Positions 31,491 to 38,887 of a DNA stretch of 38,970 nucleotides are shown in pieces. Positions within the stretch are counted from its first letter, which is position 1, and every line of letters begins with the position of its first letter. The notes below the pieces were generated by a model. It made no database searches. It saw nothing but the letters and a program-made list of their open reading frames with translations, and had not been told where the DNA came from. Position numbers and translations under genes: made by a program. Source of the DNA: Deltaproteobacteria bacterium (GTDB lineage: Bacteria > Desulfobacterota > Syntrophia > Syntrophales > JAFGIO01); the NCBI GenBank assembly GCA_016929555.1, contig JAFGIO010000071.1, positions 1 to 38,970 of the forward strand, read 5' to 3'.

Positions 31491-31546
31491 CCTGTTTTCA
31501 TGCGTCGTGGCACCCCACGGGGCGTGAAGATTTCTTACGGTTCCTG

Positions 31547-32890
31547 CTACACCCTCTGTTCCATGGGCAAGAACTCGCGCCTGCTTTCGCCGGAGTATAT
31601 CTGACGGGGCCGCCAGATCTTCCAGTTTGGATCGAGCGCCTCTTCGTGCCACTGGGCAACCTGACCCGGTATCCTTGCGATGGCGAACATGACGACCATC
31701 ATGTTGAGCGGGATACCCATGGCGCGATAGAGGAGTCCCGAATAAAAATCGACATTGGGATAGAGTTTCTTCTCAACGAAATAATCGTCTCTCAGGGCGA
31801 TTTCTTCCAGGCGCTTCGCAATGTCGACGAGGGGATCCGTGTGCTTCAGTTCGTCGAGCACCTCATCGCAGGTTTCCTTAAGGATTCGAGCACGCGGATC
31901 GTAGTTCTTGTAAATCCTATGGCCGAAACCCATCATGCGGAAGGGATCTTTTTTATCCTTGGCCATCTCGATATATTTCTTGTAGTTGCAGTCGTCTTGT
32001 CTGATCCTTTCGAGCATTTCCAGCACGTGCTGTGAGGCGCCACCGTGGAGCGGTCCCCACAGTGCCGCCATTCCCGATGAAATGGCGGCGTAGAGATTGA
32101 CCCGTCCGCTTCCAACCATGCGAACCGTACTGGTGGAACAGTTCTGCTCGTGGTCCGCGTGGAGCACCATGACGAGGTTCAAGGCTTTGACGAGAAGCGG
32201 AGTGGGCTCGTAATTCCTGATCGATGATGCAAACATCATATTCAGGAAGTTTGCGCAATAGGACAGATCGTACCGCGGATAGACAAAGGGCTCGCCCCGT
32301 GATTTCTTATAAGAGAAAGCCGCGATGGTGCGCGCCTTTGAAAGCATGCGTGCCGTGGTAATTTTGAAGTTTTCGTGCTCGTCTTCGAGTTCGGGATAAA
32401 AGGTGGACAGCGATGCAATCGTTGCTGCCAATATGGCCATCGGATGGGCATTCCGGGGATATCCGGTAAAGAAATGGGTCATGTCTTCATGGATAAGTGC
32501 GTGCTCGTTCAAATAAGAGCTGAATTCCCCGAGTTCTTTTTCAGTGGGCAGTTTTCCTTCGAGAAGCAGATAGGCCACTTCGACAAATTTGCAGTTTCGG
32601 GCAAGATCTTCGATGTCATAGCCACGGTATCGGAGGATGCCCTTTTCACCGTTGATGTACGTAATCGAACTGATACAGGAACCGGTGTTGCCGAAACCAT
32701 TGTCGAAGGTGACAAGCCCGGTCATGGCTCTGAGCTGGCTGATGTCAACGGCCCTGTCACCCTCGGTGCCTTCGAAGACCGGCAAATCGATCTCCTTATC
32801 CTCGAACGTCAGTCTGGCGTTGCCCAAAAGCTTCGTTCCAGGGATTCCCTGGTAATTTGAATGGCTTTGTGGGGATGATGGCTTGGCCAT
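31547..32890 (-). CDS. gltA: Citrate synthase (Si type)
   Basis: A 447-residue enzyme condensing oxaloacetate and acetyl-CoA to citrate. Catalytic landmarks are VLHADHEQNCSTSTVR (first His region), WGPLHGGASQ (second His), GFGHRIYKNYDPRA (Arg/His block) and NVDFYSGLLY (catalytic Asp). All are intact, and the length matches the hexameric or type II enzymes. This is the Si fold; some syntrophic relatives instead use Re-type citrate synthase. The start ATG has a very strong GGGAGGAGGA 5 bases upstream. It may serve biosynthesis (glutamate) or a partial TCA cycle in an anaerobe. Divergent from the acyl-CoA synthetase gene. Confidence 0.97.
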   Translation of the reverse strand: MAKPSSPQSHSNYQGIPGTKLLGNARLTFEDKEIDLPVFEGTEGDRAVDISQLRAMTGLVTFDNGFGNTGSCISSITYINGEKGILRYRGYDIEDLARNCKFVEVAYLLLEGKLPTEKELGEFSSYLNEHALIHEDMTHFFTGYPRNAHPMAILAATIASLSTFYPELEDEHENFKITTARMLSKARTIAAFSYKKSRGEPFVYPRYDLSYCANFLNMMFASSIRNYEPTPLLVKALNLVMVLHADHEQNCSTSTVRMVGSGRVNLYAAISSGMAALWGPLHGGASQHVLEMLERIRQDDCNYKKYIEMAKDKKDPFRMMGFGHRIYKNYDPRARILKETCDEVLDELKHTDPLVDIAKRLEEIALRDDYFVEKKLYPNVDFYSGLLYRAMGIPLNMMVVMFAIARIPGQVAQWHEEALDPNWKIWRPRQIYSGESRREFLPMEQRV

Positions 32891-32952
32891 ACGGTTCCTC
32901 CTCCCTGTGTATGAATGCTGTCATTTTAAGACATTGCGATGCAAGGATAAAG

Positions 32953-33141
32953 TCAATTCTGATGGATGTATTCAAAGGATGCCGCGATGGAGACCATCAG
33001 TTCTCCATTGTCGTGCAGCGGCCTTTGCCTGTCTGATCGCGGGACCAACTCCAGCGACTCGGAAGGGCTGATGGAGACAAGGGGCTCGCAACCGATGCAT
33101 TTGCCCGGGTGCCGCTCGGCCGCGCCGCCCTTTCTCGCCAT
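32953..33141 (-). CDS. Possible 62-residue protein (doubtful)
   Basis: An open frame on the gltA strand, 63 bases upstream of that gene. It begins at the ATG at 33141 after a weak GGGCGG. It contains a KCIGCEPL pair of cysteines and otherwise no motif, signal or helix that I recognise. The two Cys could bind metal, but chance is the simpler reading. Confidence 0.25.
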   Translation of the reverse strand: MARKGGAAERHPGKCIGCEPLVSISPSESLELVPRSDRQRPLHDNGELMVSIAASFEYIHQN

Positions 33142-33303
33142 TTTTGCCGCCCTATAGCTGAGAAGGGATTGCCTGTCAATTCAAAAATCACCCATCCGTA
33201 CGTCGAGTTTCGGGCATTGTTTCCTCACGTTCAGTGGACGCGGGATTTGGCTCCAATGAACCGGATCTGTCGGGCCTTTGCGATGAATTTCTGCATTGCT
33301 CCC

Positions 33304-33332
33304 TTGACATTTTCAGTGGTTTGCGTTATCGA
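33304..33332 (+). promoter_or_regulatory. Sigma70-type promoter for the acyl-CoA synthetase gene
   Basis: A perfect TTGACA (33304-33309), a 17-base spacer and TATCGA (33327-33332). The start codon is about 90 bases downstream. Confidence 0.5.
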
Positions 33333-33421
33333 CACGACCGCAAAAGGGTCCAGGGATTGCACTATGGCGGCCTCCACGTCGATCGTTGAGGCCGTCGATC
33401 TACAAAAAGGGAGATTGGTCA

Positions 33422-35578
33422 ATGGAGGCAAATGAATTGATAAACAGGGCCATGGCGAGAGGACGGATGACCCTGACGGAGGCCGAGGCGAAAAAGCTTC
33501 TGAGCAAATACGATGTGCCGGTAGTGGATGAAGTCGTTGTTAACAACGGGGAAGAAGCTGCGGTCCAGGCCGAGAACATTGGTTTTCCCGTGGTGCTGAA
33601 AGGCCTGGGGGAGAAAGTGACCCATAAGACGGAACTGGGCCTCGTCCGGTTGAATCTCGGAAACGAAGAGGAGGTGAAACAAGCGGCAGCGGCTATTGCC
33701 GAATCCGCGGGTGCCGATCTCGAGGGTTATCTGGTGCAGCCCATGCTGTCGGGCCGGCGAGAATTTGTAGCCGGTCTGGTCCGTGATCCTCAGTTCGGCC
33801 CGGTGGTCATGTTCGGGTGGGGAGGTGTTTTCACCGAGGCGCTGCGCGATGTGGCCTTTCGCATCGCACCTTTTGACGAGACGGAGGCAGACCGGATGCT
33901 CGATGAGGTTCGGGCCGCCGGCCTTTTGGGGGCTTTCCGGGGCGAGGCGCTGGCGGACCGGGATGCGATCATAAAGGCGCTGGTCGGTTTGTCCCGATTG
34001 GGTACGGAATTTCCAGAGGTCGCTGAAATAGACGTCAATCCACTGCTGGTAGGTCCGGACGGTCGTGTAACGGCTGTCGATGCCCTGGTTGCACTCAGCA
34101 GGGAATCCCAGTTGACCCAAAGGCATTTCGAGAGCGAAGCGGTACAGACCGACAAATCCTTCATGGATGCGATGTTCCATCCTAAAAGCATAGCCGTCAT
34201 CGGGGTTCCCAGGACGATGGAGGCGGGATGGCTGGGGCTCATGGGCAGCATACAGGCCTTCGGCTATCCGGGACGTCTCTATCCGATCAATCCCAAGGCC
34301 GACGAGATCAACGGCCTCAAGGCCTATGCCAGCCTCACCGATGTCCCGGAACCAGTCGATCTGGTGCTTGTTTCCGTGCCGGCCCCCCTCGTGCCGGCGG
34401 CGCTCCGGGACTGTGTCGCCTCGGGAAACAAAAACGTTCATATCTTCTCCGCAGGCTTCAAGGAGACCGGGGAAGCGGAAGGAATCCGCCTTCAGGAGGA
34501 GATAGAGGATATCGCCAGAAAGGGGGGCCTGCGTGTTATCGGACCGAACTGCATGGGCCTGTACGTTCCCAAGGCCAGGATCGTAACCTGGATGTCTCCT
34601 TCCGGCGAAAGCGGACCTGTGGCCTTCATCAGCCAAAGCGGCGGCCATGCCCAGGACTTCACGCACTATTCGAGCAGGTTCGGGATCCATTTCAGCAAGG
34701 TGATCAGTTTCGGAAACGCCCTGACCCTGGACAGCACGGATTTCCTCGAATATCTCGGCGAGGACGAAGAAACAAAGATCATAACCATGTATCTCGAAGG
34801 GATCCAGAATGGCCCAAAGCTCCTTCGCCAGATTACCGAACTGAACCGAAGAAAGCCCGTGATCGTCTATAAGGGCGGTCTGACGGAATTCGGCGCCAGG
34901 GCGGTAGCCTCCCATACGGGATCTCTGGCCGGCGGCGAGCACATTTGGGACGCCCTGTACCGGCAGAGCGGAGCGGTGAAGGTGAACTCCCTGGAAGAGA
35001 TGGCCGATATGCTTCTGGCCTTTTTGCATCTGCCGCCTGCAAGGGGGCACCGCGTGGGCATCCTTGGGACCGGCGGCGGAATCGGAGTAGCCGCAACCGA
35101 TACCTGCGCACGGGCAGGGCTGGAGGTCCCCGTCTTGACGGAGAAGACTCAGAAGGCCTTCCGCGAGTTCGTCCCGGCCGCGGGCAACAGCATCCGAAAT
35201 CCCGTCGACGCCCATCCGGCGATTTCCGACCTGGGCAATCTCGAAAAGGCCCTGAATATTTTGGCGGGCGATCCCCTCGTTGACGTTATGATCCTGTCCA
35301 TAGCCATCGACTGGCTTTTCAATGTCGAGGAAGGCGGATACGTAAGGAAACTGGCCGAATATATCGCGGAGCAGTCGAGGAAACACACCTCCGGAAAACC
35401 CCTCGTGGTTTGCTGGCGGCGCTTCCGGCCCGATCAAGGCATGGAAGAAGTGGAACATTTCTTTCAGAAGACCCTCTACGATGCCGGTGTTCCCGTCTAC
35501 GACAATCTCTCCCGTGCCGCCATAACCCTCTCGAAGTTTGCGGATTATCACCGCTTTATAAACACGGGCGGCCGATAG
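33422..35578 (+). CDS. ADP-forming acetyl/acyl-CoA synthetase, ATP-grasp domain first
   Basis: A 718-residue NDP-forming acyl-CoA synthetase that makes ATP from ADP, phosphate and an acyl-CoA, or the reverse. Residues 1-225 are the ATP-grasp (beta) domain: DVPVVDEVVV, GFPVVLKGLGEKVTHKTELG, MLSGRREFVAGLVRDPQFGP and AEIDVNPLLV. From about 247 the CoA-binding part starts (FHPKSIAVIGVPRTMEAGW), then GPNCMGLYVPKA and FISQSGGHAQDF. The ligase part has ASHTGSLAGG with the phosphorylated histidine at H498. Most bacterial relatives carry the alpha (CoA-binding) part first; here the order is permuted. The start at 33422 has AAGGGAG about 8 bases upstream. It can harvest ATP from acetyl-CoA at the end of fatty or aromatic acid oxidation. 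Confidence 0.93.
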   Translation: MEANELINRAMARGRMTLTEAEAKKLLSKYDVPVVDEVVVNNGEEAAVQAENIGFPVVLKGLGEKVTHKTELGLVRLNLGNEEEVKQAAAAIAESAGADLEGYLVQPMLSGRREFVAGLVRDPQFGPVVMFGWGGVFTEALRDVAFRIAPFDETEADRMLDEVRAAGLLGAFRGEALADRDAIIKALVGLSRLGTEFPEVAEIDVNPLLVGPDGRVTAVDALVALSRESQLTQRHFESEAVQTDKSFMDAMFHPKSIAVIGVPRTMEAGWLGLMGSIQAFGYPGRLYPINPKADEINGLKAYASLTDVPEPVDLVLVSVPAPLVPAALRDCVASGNKNVHIFSAGFKETGEAEGIRLQEEIEDIARKGGLRVIGPNCMGLYVPKARIVTWMSPSGESGPVAFISQSGGHAQDFTHYSSRFGIHFSKVISFGNALTLDSTDFLEYLGEDEETKIITMYLEGIQNGPKLLRQITELNRRKPVIVYKGGLTEFGARAVASHTGSLAGGEHIWDALYRQSGAVKVNSLEEMADMLLAFLHLPPARGHRVGILGTGGGIGVAATDTCARAGLEVPVLTEKTQKAFREFVPAAGNSIRNPVDAHPAISDLGNLEKALNILAGDPLVDVMILSIAIDWLFNVEEGGYVRKLAEYIAEQSRKHTSGKPLVVCWRRFRPDQGMEEVEHFFQKTLYDAGVPVYDNLSRAAITLSKFADYHRFINTGGR

Positions 35579-35609
35579 CCTTCAGGCGGCAAAAGCGAAG
35601 ACACCCTAA

Positions 35610-35652
35610 GACAGGCCGGGACGGTGCCGGATAGGCTCCGCCCTTGCCTGTC
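35610..35652 (+). terminator. Long stem downstream of the acyl-CoA synthetase
   Basis: GACAGGC (35610-35616) pairs with GCCTGTC (35646-35652). Inside, GGGaCGG can pair with CCGCCC, giving an extended stem. It is followed by AATATA rather than a T-run, so it could be a terminator or a structured leader. Confidence 0.45.
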
Positions 35653-35723
35653 AATATATCCCCTTACGCAGGTGTCATCCGGATCCGGGGACTTAAAGCG
35701 CTCCGATTCGCGAGCTTTTTCGC

Positions 35724-35753
35724 TTGACAAGGTCCTTTCCTTTCGCTTATAGG
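35724..35753 (+). promoter_or_regulatory. Promoter of the thiolase-like/DUF35 genes
   Basis: A perfect TTGACA (35724-35729), an 18-base spacer and TATAGG (35748-35753). Confidence 0.5.
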
Positions 35754-36026
35754 TCATCATCGTTTTTTCATTAGATCTTCCTCCATGACGGCATGGAGTT
35801 CATCCCTGATGATCCGTTTCGATTTACCCGAGTGAAAGTTCATGGGGGCGGATTGGGGGTGGCATTTGTCGGTTTTCGCAGGGTCTGTTTGGTATCTCGA
35901 TGGCAAAGGGTTGCCGGTGGGTACCCGGGCTTTGCGGAGCTCGAGAGGAAGGTGTTGAATCAACCCCGTCGGGGCAATGCCGGGGTGAAAATGGAGCCGG
36001 AAAAGCTTACGTGAGGAGGTATAAAA

Positions 36027-37160
36027 GTGGCGAAGTTCAAGGACAAATGTGCGATAGTCGGGCTGGGATACACGCCCCAGGGGAAGTTGCCGGACTGGAC
36101 GGTTCGGGAGCTTTTTCTCGAAGCATCCAGGAACGCCATCGACGATGCGGGCTTGAAGCCCCACGACATCGACGGCATTCTTGTGGAGCTCTGCTGGACC
36201 GATCCGACGACCCAGTGCTGGGCCCTCCAGCAGGATCTGGGAATCAAGGAACTGAGTCTGAGTGCAAATTACGATTCCATGGGCGCCAGCGGCGGCTGCA
36301 AGATCCAGCTCGCGACGATGGCCATCGAGGCGGGTCTCTGCAAGAACGTCTTGATCGCCTTCGTGGAAAAAACGGCGACGGCACCCGCCGTTCCCTACCG
36401 TGGAGGCATGGGGACCATGATGGCCTATGGACTGTTCGGGGCCATGCCGGGGATTGCGCTACTGGCGCACCGTCACATGATCCAGTACGGGACGACCTCG
36501 GAGCAGCTGGGCGAGGTGGCGGTAACGGTCCGGAAGCACGCCATGCTCAATCCAAAGGCCCAGATGCGCGCGCCCATGACGCTCGAAGACCATCAGAAAT
36601 CGCGGTACGTAGCCTGGCCGCTCCATCTGCTCGACTGCTCCATCCTCTCCGACGGTGCCCGGGCCTGTGTCGTCACCTCGGCAAAACATGCCAAGGACTT
36701 GCCCCAGCCGCCTGTGTACATCATGGGGTTCGGCCAGGGGCACGTGGTTATGGACCCGGTGCATCGCCATGATCCTCTCAGCACGGGGGCTGCCCGCTCG
36801 GGCAAGCACGCCTTCAAGATGGCGGGCATCAAACCCAAGGATGTGGATGTCCTGGGGCTTTACGATGCGACCACCTACAACATCGTCACCCAGCTCGAGG
36901 AACTCGGCTTCTGCAAGAGGGGCGAGGGCGGTTCCTTCGTGCAGAACGGCCGGATCGGTCTCGGGGGAGAAATCCCCGTGAATACGTCCGGCGGCATGCT
37001 CTCCGAGGTTTACCTTCAGGGCTGGACGGGCATCCCGGAAGTGGTGAGCCAGCTTCGCGGGACCTGCGGCGAGCGGCAGGTGAAGGATGCGGAGATCGGC
37101 CTCGTAACCAATCAGGGCGGATTCATCTGCTTTCATTCCACGCTTATCTTGAGGAGGTAG
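36027..37160 (+). CDS. Thiolase-superfamily protein lacking the usual catalytic Cys and His (SCP-x/Ltp2-like)
   Basis: A 377-residue thiolase-fold protein. The GTG start at 36027 follows GAGGAGG by 7 bases. The fold is clear: CAIVGLGYTPQGKL, MGASGGCKIQLATMAIEAG (85-103), SDGARACVV and NTSGGMLSEVYLQGW (319-333). At the place where thiolases have the nucleophilic Cys (C-A-S-G) this protein has G-A-S-G (Gly86), and the usual N-x-H-G-G is NTSGG (Ser321). Loss of both Cys and His is known in the Ltp2 branch, where the partner is a DUF35 protein and the reaction is retro-aldol cleavage of a 3-hydroxyacyl-CoA. The next gene is exactly such a DUF35 partner. An aldolase or lyase role on an acyl-CoA is therefore more likely than thiolysis; the substrate is unknown. 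Confidence 0.87.
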   Translation: MAKFKDKCAIVGLGYTPQGKLPDWTVRELFLEASRNAIDDAGLKPHDIDGILVELCWTDPTTQCWALQQDLGIKELSLSANYDSMGASGGCKIQLATMAIEAGLCKNVLIAFVEKTATAPAVPYRGGMGTMMAYGLFGAMPGIALLAHRHMIQYGTTSEQLGEVAVTVRKHAMLNPKAQMRAPMTLEDHQKSRYVAWPLHLLDCSILSDGARACVVTSAKHAKDLPQPPVYIMGFGQGHVVMDPVHRHDPLSTGAARSGKHAFKMAGIKPKDVDVLGLYDATTYNIVTQLEELGFCKRGEGGSFVQNGRIGLGGEIPVNTSGGMLSEVYLQGWTGIPEVVSQLRGTCGERQVKDAEIGLVTNQGGFICFHSTLILRR

Positions 37161-37164
37161 GACC

Positions 37165-37587
37165 ATGACAGATCAAATTCCCAAACCCGATCCGGAAGTC
37201 ACCCCGGAGAACAAACCCTACTGGGATGCGGCCAAGAACCATGAGCTGCTGCTAAAGAAGTGCGTCGATTGCGGCCATTATCGTTCTCCGATCTATATAA
37301 CGGCAAACATCTGTCCCAACTGCGGTTCCCGAAAACCCGCCGACTGGGTGAAGGCCTCCGGCCGTGGCAAGGTGTACACCTGGGTGGTGATGCACCGGGT
37401 ATTTCATCCCGGTTTCGAACCCGAATATCCGCTGGTGATCGCCGAGCTGGAGGAGGGTCCGAGAATGCTGGCCAATATGAGAGGGATTCCGAACTCCGAA
37501 ATCAAGGCCGGCATGCCCGTCAAGGTCATCTTCGAGAAGCTCAATGAAAATATCACCCTGCCCCAGTTTGCGCCGGCAGATAAATAA
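37165..37587 (+). CDS. DUF35 zinc-ribbon/OB-fold partner of the thiolase-like protein
   Basis: A 140-residue protein. The N-terminal zinc ribbon is CVDCG/CPNCG (Cys33, 36, 50, 53) and the OB fold follows (GRGKVYTWVVMHRVFHP ... VKVIFEKL). Such proteins (DUF35/OB_aCoA_assoc) bind thiolase-superfamily enzymes and may hand CoA substrates between active sites; examples are the ChsH2 tail with Ltp2, BbsA with BbsB, and archaeal thiolase-HMGCS complexes. It starts 4 bases after the upstream stop, with AGGAGG overlapping that stop. The pair is most likely a 1:1 complex. A terminator lies 20 bases downstream. Confidence 0.93.
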   Translation: MTDQIPKPDPEVTPENKPYWDAAKNHELLLKKCVDCGHYRSPIYITANICPNCGSRKPADWVKASGRGKVYTWVVMHRVFHPGFEPEYPLVIAELEEGPRMLANMRGIPNSEIKAGMPVKVIFEKLNENITLPQFAPADK

Positions 37588-37607
37588 TGCGTCGATTGCG
37601 TTCAGGG

Positions 37608-37647
37608 GAGACCCTGACCCATTGGGGGTGAGGGTCTCTTCGTTTTG
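37608..37647 (+). terminator. Rho-independent terminator after the DUF35 gene
   Basis: GAGACCCT (37608-37615) pairs perfectly with AGGGTCTC (37631-37638), with CCC/GGG pairing inside, then TTCGTTTTG. It separates the DUF35 gene from the hydratase gene. Confidence 0.75.
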
Positions 37648-37710
37648 ATGCGTTTTCGGCCGCCTTTCGGAATGCTGGAACCGGGAATGAGAGACGAATG
37701 GAGGTGTATC

Positions 37711-38511
37711 ATGGATTATGAACGGATAAAACTCGAGTTCACCGATAACGTCGCCGTGCTCACCCTGAACCATCCCGAGGCCTTGAATGCCATTTGCCTC
37801 AAGATGATCATGGAGATGAGCGATGCGATTTCGAGGGTCGAGGACCCGGTTAACGGCGCCCGCTGCCTGCTCATGACGGGAGCGGGAAGGGCTTTCTGCG
37901 CGGGCGCCAACATCGCCGCGGACCCGGAGCGGGACGTCGCACAGGGCGGCAAACTGGATGCAGGCGAAGTCCTCGAAAAATGGTACAATCCTCTGTTTTT
38001 GAAACTCAGCGAACTTGGAATGCCCTTCATCACGGCAGTCAACGGCCCGGCAGCCGGTGTGGGCATGAGTTTCGCCCTGGTGGGCGATATGGTCCTTGCG
38101 GCTCGCTCGGCCTATTTCCTTCAGGCCTTCCGCCGGATCGGCCTCGTTCCCGACGGGGGCGCCACCTACATCCTTCCCAGGCTGGTCAGCACGGTCCGGG
38201 CGATGGAGCTGTCGCTGCTGGGCGAGCGGCTGCCTGCCGAGAAGGCACTGGAATGGGGCATGATCAACCGCGTCTATGACGTCGATACGCTCATGCCCGA
38301 GGCAATGAAGCTGGCCAGGGAATTGGCTGCCGGTCCCACGGCGGTCCTCGGTCTCATCCGCAAGGCCTATTGGATGAGCCTCGGCAACAACTACATAGAG
38401 CAGCTTCAAGTAGAGCGAAGGTTTCAAAAAATGGCAGGCGAAACCGAGGACTTTATCGAGGGCGTCATGGCTTTTCGCGATAAACGCCCACCCCTGTTCA
38501 AGGGGAGATGA
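37711..38511 (+). CDS. Enoyl-CoA hydratase/isomerase family protein
   Basis: A 266-residue crotonase. The start is the ATG at 37711 with GGAGG 6 bases upstream; the frame is open 22 codons further without support. GAGRAFCAGANIA and NGPAAGVGMSFALVGD form the oxyanion hole. FRRIGLVPDGGATYILPRL carries the block around the catalytic residues, where the second catalytic Glu of true hydratases is Asp in VPDGG. That pattern is commoner among isomerases and PaaG/PaaB-like enzymes than in classic hydratases. A terminator separates it from the thiolase-like/DUF35 pair, so it is either read-through or independently transcribed; no promoter was evident in 37648-37710. Related to the crotonase at 29787-30647. 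Confidence 0.9.
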   Translation: MDYERIKLEFTDNVAVLTLNHPEALNAICLKMIMEMSDAISRVEDPVNGARCLLMTGAGRAFCAGANIAADPERDVAQGGKLDAGEVLEKWYNPLFLKLSELGMPFITAVNGPAAGVGMSFALVGDMVLAARSAYFLQAFRRIGLVPDGGATYILPRLVSTVRAMELSLLGERLPAEKALEWGMINRVYDVDTLMPEAMKLARELAAGPTAVLGLIRKAYWMSLGNNYIEQLQVERRFQKMAGETEDFIEGVMAFRDKRPPLFKGR

Positions 38512-38554
38512 TACGGTGCTTCCATCGTATGGGTGAAAAAAATGATCCGCAGGC

Positions 38555-38582
38555 TTGACAATCCCTGTCGATTGTCTAAAAT
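38555..38582 (+). promoter_or_regulatory. Near-consensus sigma70 promoter with an operator-like palindrome
   Basis: TTGACA (38555-38560), 16 bases, TAAAAT (38577-38582): 11 of 12 consensus bases. A perfect palindrome GACAATC-N6-GATTGTC (38557-38563 and 38570-38576) fills the -35 and spacer, the classic place for a repressor. It drives the FmdB gene. Confidence 0.75.
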
Positions 38583-38625
38583 TGATAACAACGGGCTTCA
38601 AGAATCCAATGGAAAGGAGTAGATC

Positions 38626-38790
38626 ATGCCAACCTACGAATATCAATGTACGGCCTGCAAGCATTCTTTTTCGGCGATTCAGACCATGAGCGAACACGAA
38701 AAGGGCAAGGTTGCCTGCCCGAAGTGCAAGAGCAAGAAGGTCAAACAGCAAATCTCCCTTTTCACGGCAAAGACAAGCCGCAAGAGCTGA
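38626..38790 (+). CDS. FmdB-family zinc ribbon protein
   Basis: A 54-residue protein starting MPTYEYQCTACKHSFS, the exact opening of the FmdB/CxxC_CxxC_SSSS family. Four cysteines in two CxxC pairs (C8, C11; C31, C34) form a zinc ribbon, followed by a basic KSKKVKQQI tail. The family is described as putative regulatory proteins and is frequent next to formamidase, C1 and stress genes; no molecular role is fixed. GGAAAGGAG lies about 8 bases upstream of the ATG at 38626. It has its own strong promoter. Confidence 0.9.
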   Translation: MPTYEYQCTACKHSFSAIQTMSEHEKGKVACPKCKSKKVKQQISLFTAKTSRKS

Positions 38791-38887
38791 ACCCTGCGGG
38801 GCGGGACGGATTTATGCGCCTTCACGGCTGATGCATTGCGTTCAACGAAAACGCCGATCCGTGAATGCGCAGGAAAAGGACGTCAAC

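Larger units (their letters stand above)
31182..31546. other. Gap between citrate synthase and the winged-helix protein gene
   Basis: These 365 bases hold no gene I can support. They contain a candidate minus-strand promoter (31411-31439), a palindromic element or terminator (31444-31490) and a short sequence CTGAGGACACCGACCCCATG at 31310-31329. The last resembles ends of REP-type elements found beside Y1-type transposases in related genomes; this rests on my general recall. Confidence 0.45.
32891..33421. promoter_or_regulatory. Divergent region between gltA and the acyl-CoA synthetase gene
   Basis: A 531-base gap. It contains the gltA ribosome binding site, a doubtful small minus-strand frame (32953-33141) and a promoter for the synthetase at 33304-33332 (TTGACA, 17 bases, TATCGA). 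No consensus promoter for gltA was evident; TTGACT near 32956-32961 on the minus strand has TAAAAT too far away (22 bases). Confidence 0.45.
35579..36026. other. Gap between the acyl-CoA synthetase and thiolase-like genes
   Basis: These 448 bases hold the long stem at 35610-35652 and the promoter at 35724-35753, leaving a leader of about 265 bases before the thiolase-like gene. Minus-strand frames here, such as those ending MNFHSGKSKRII...EDLMKKR at 35757, lack ribosome binding sites and I did not call them. Confidence 0.45.

Noticed and set aside
33419-35551. A 710-codon minus-strand frame opposite the acyl-CoA synthetase
   Set aside because: It has no family motif, the plus strand has intact catalytic motifs, and it has no ribosome binding site. 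It is a mirror frame.
35757-36164. Minus-strand frame ending in a protein-like SKRIIRDELHAVMEEDLMKKR tail
   Set aside because: It lacks a ribosome binding site or supported start and overlaps the thiolase-like gene. Most of its length is unlike a protein.
37252-38751. A 499-codon minus-strand frame opposite DUF35/crotonase
   Set aside because: It overlaps two intact genes, a terminator and a promoter on the plus strand, with no recognisable domain.
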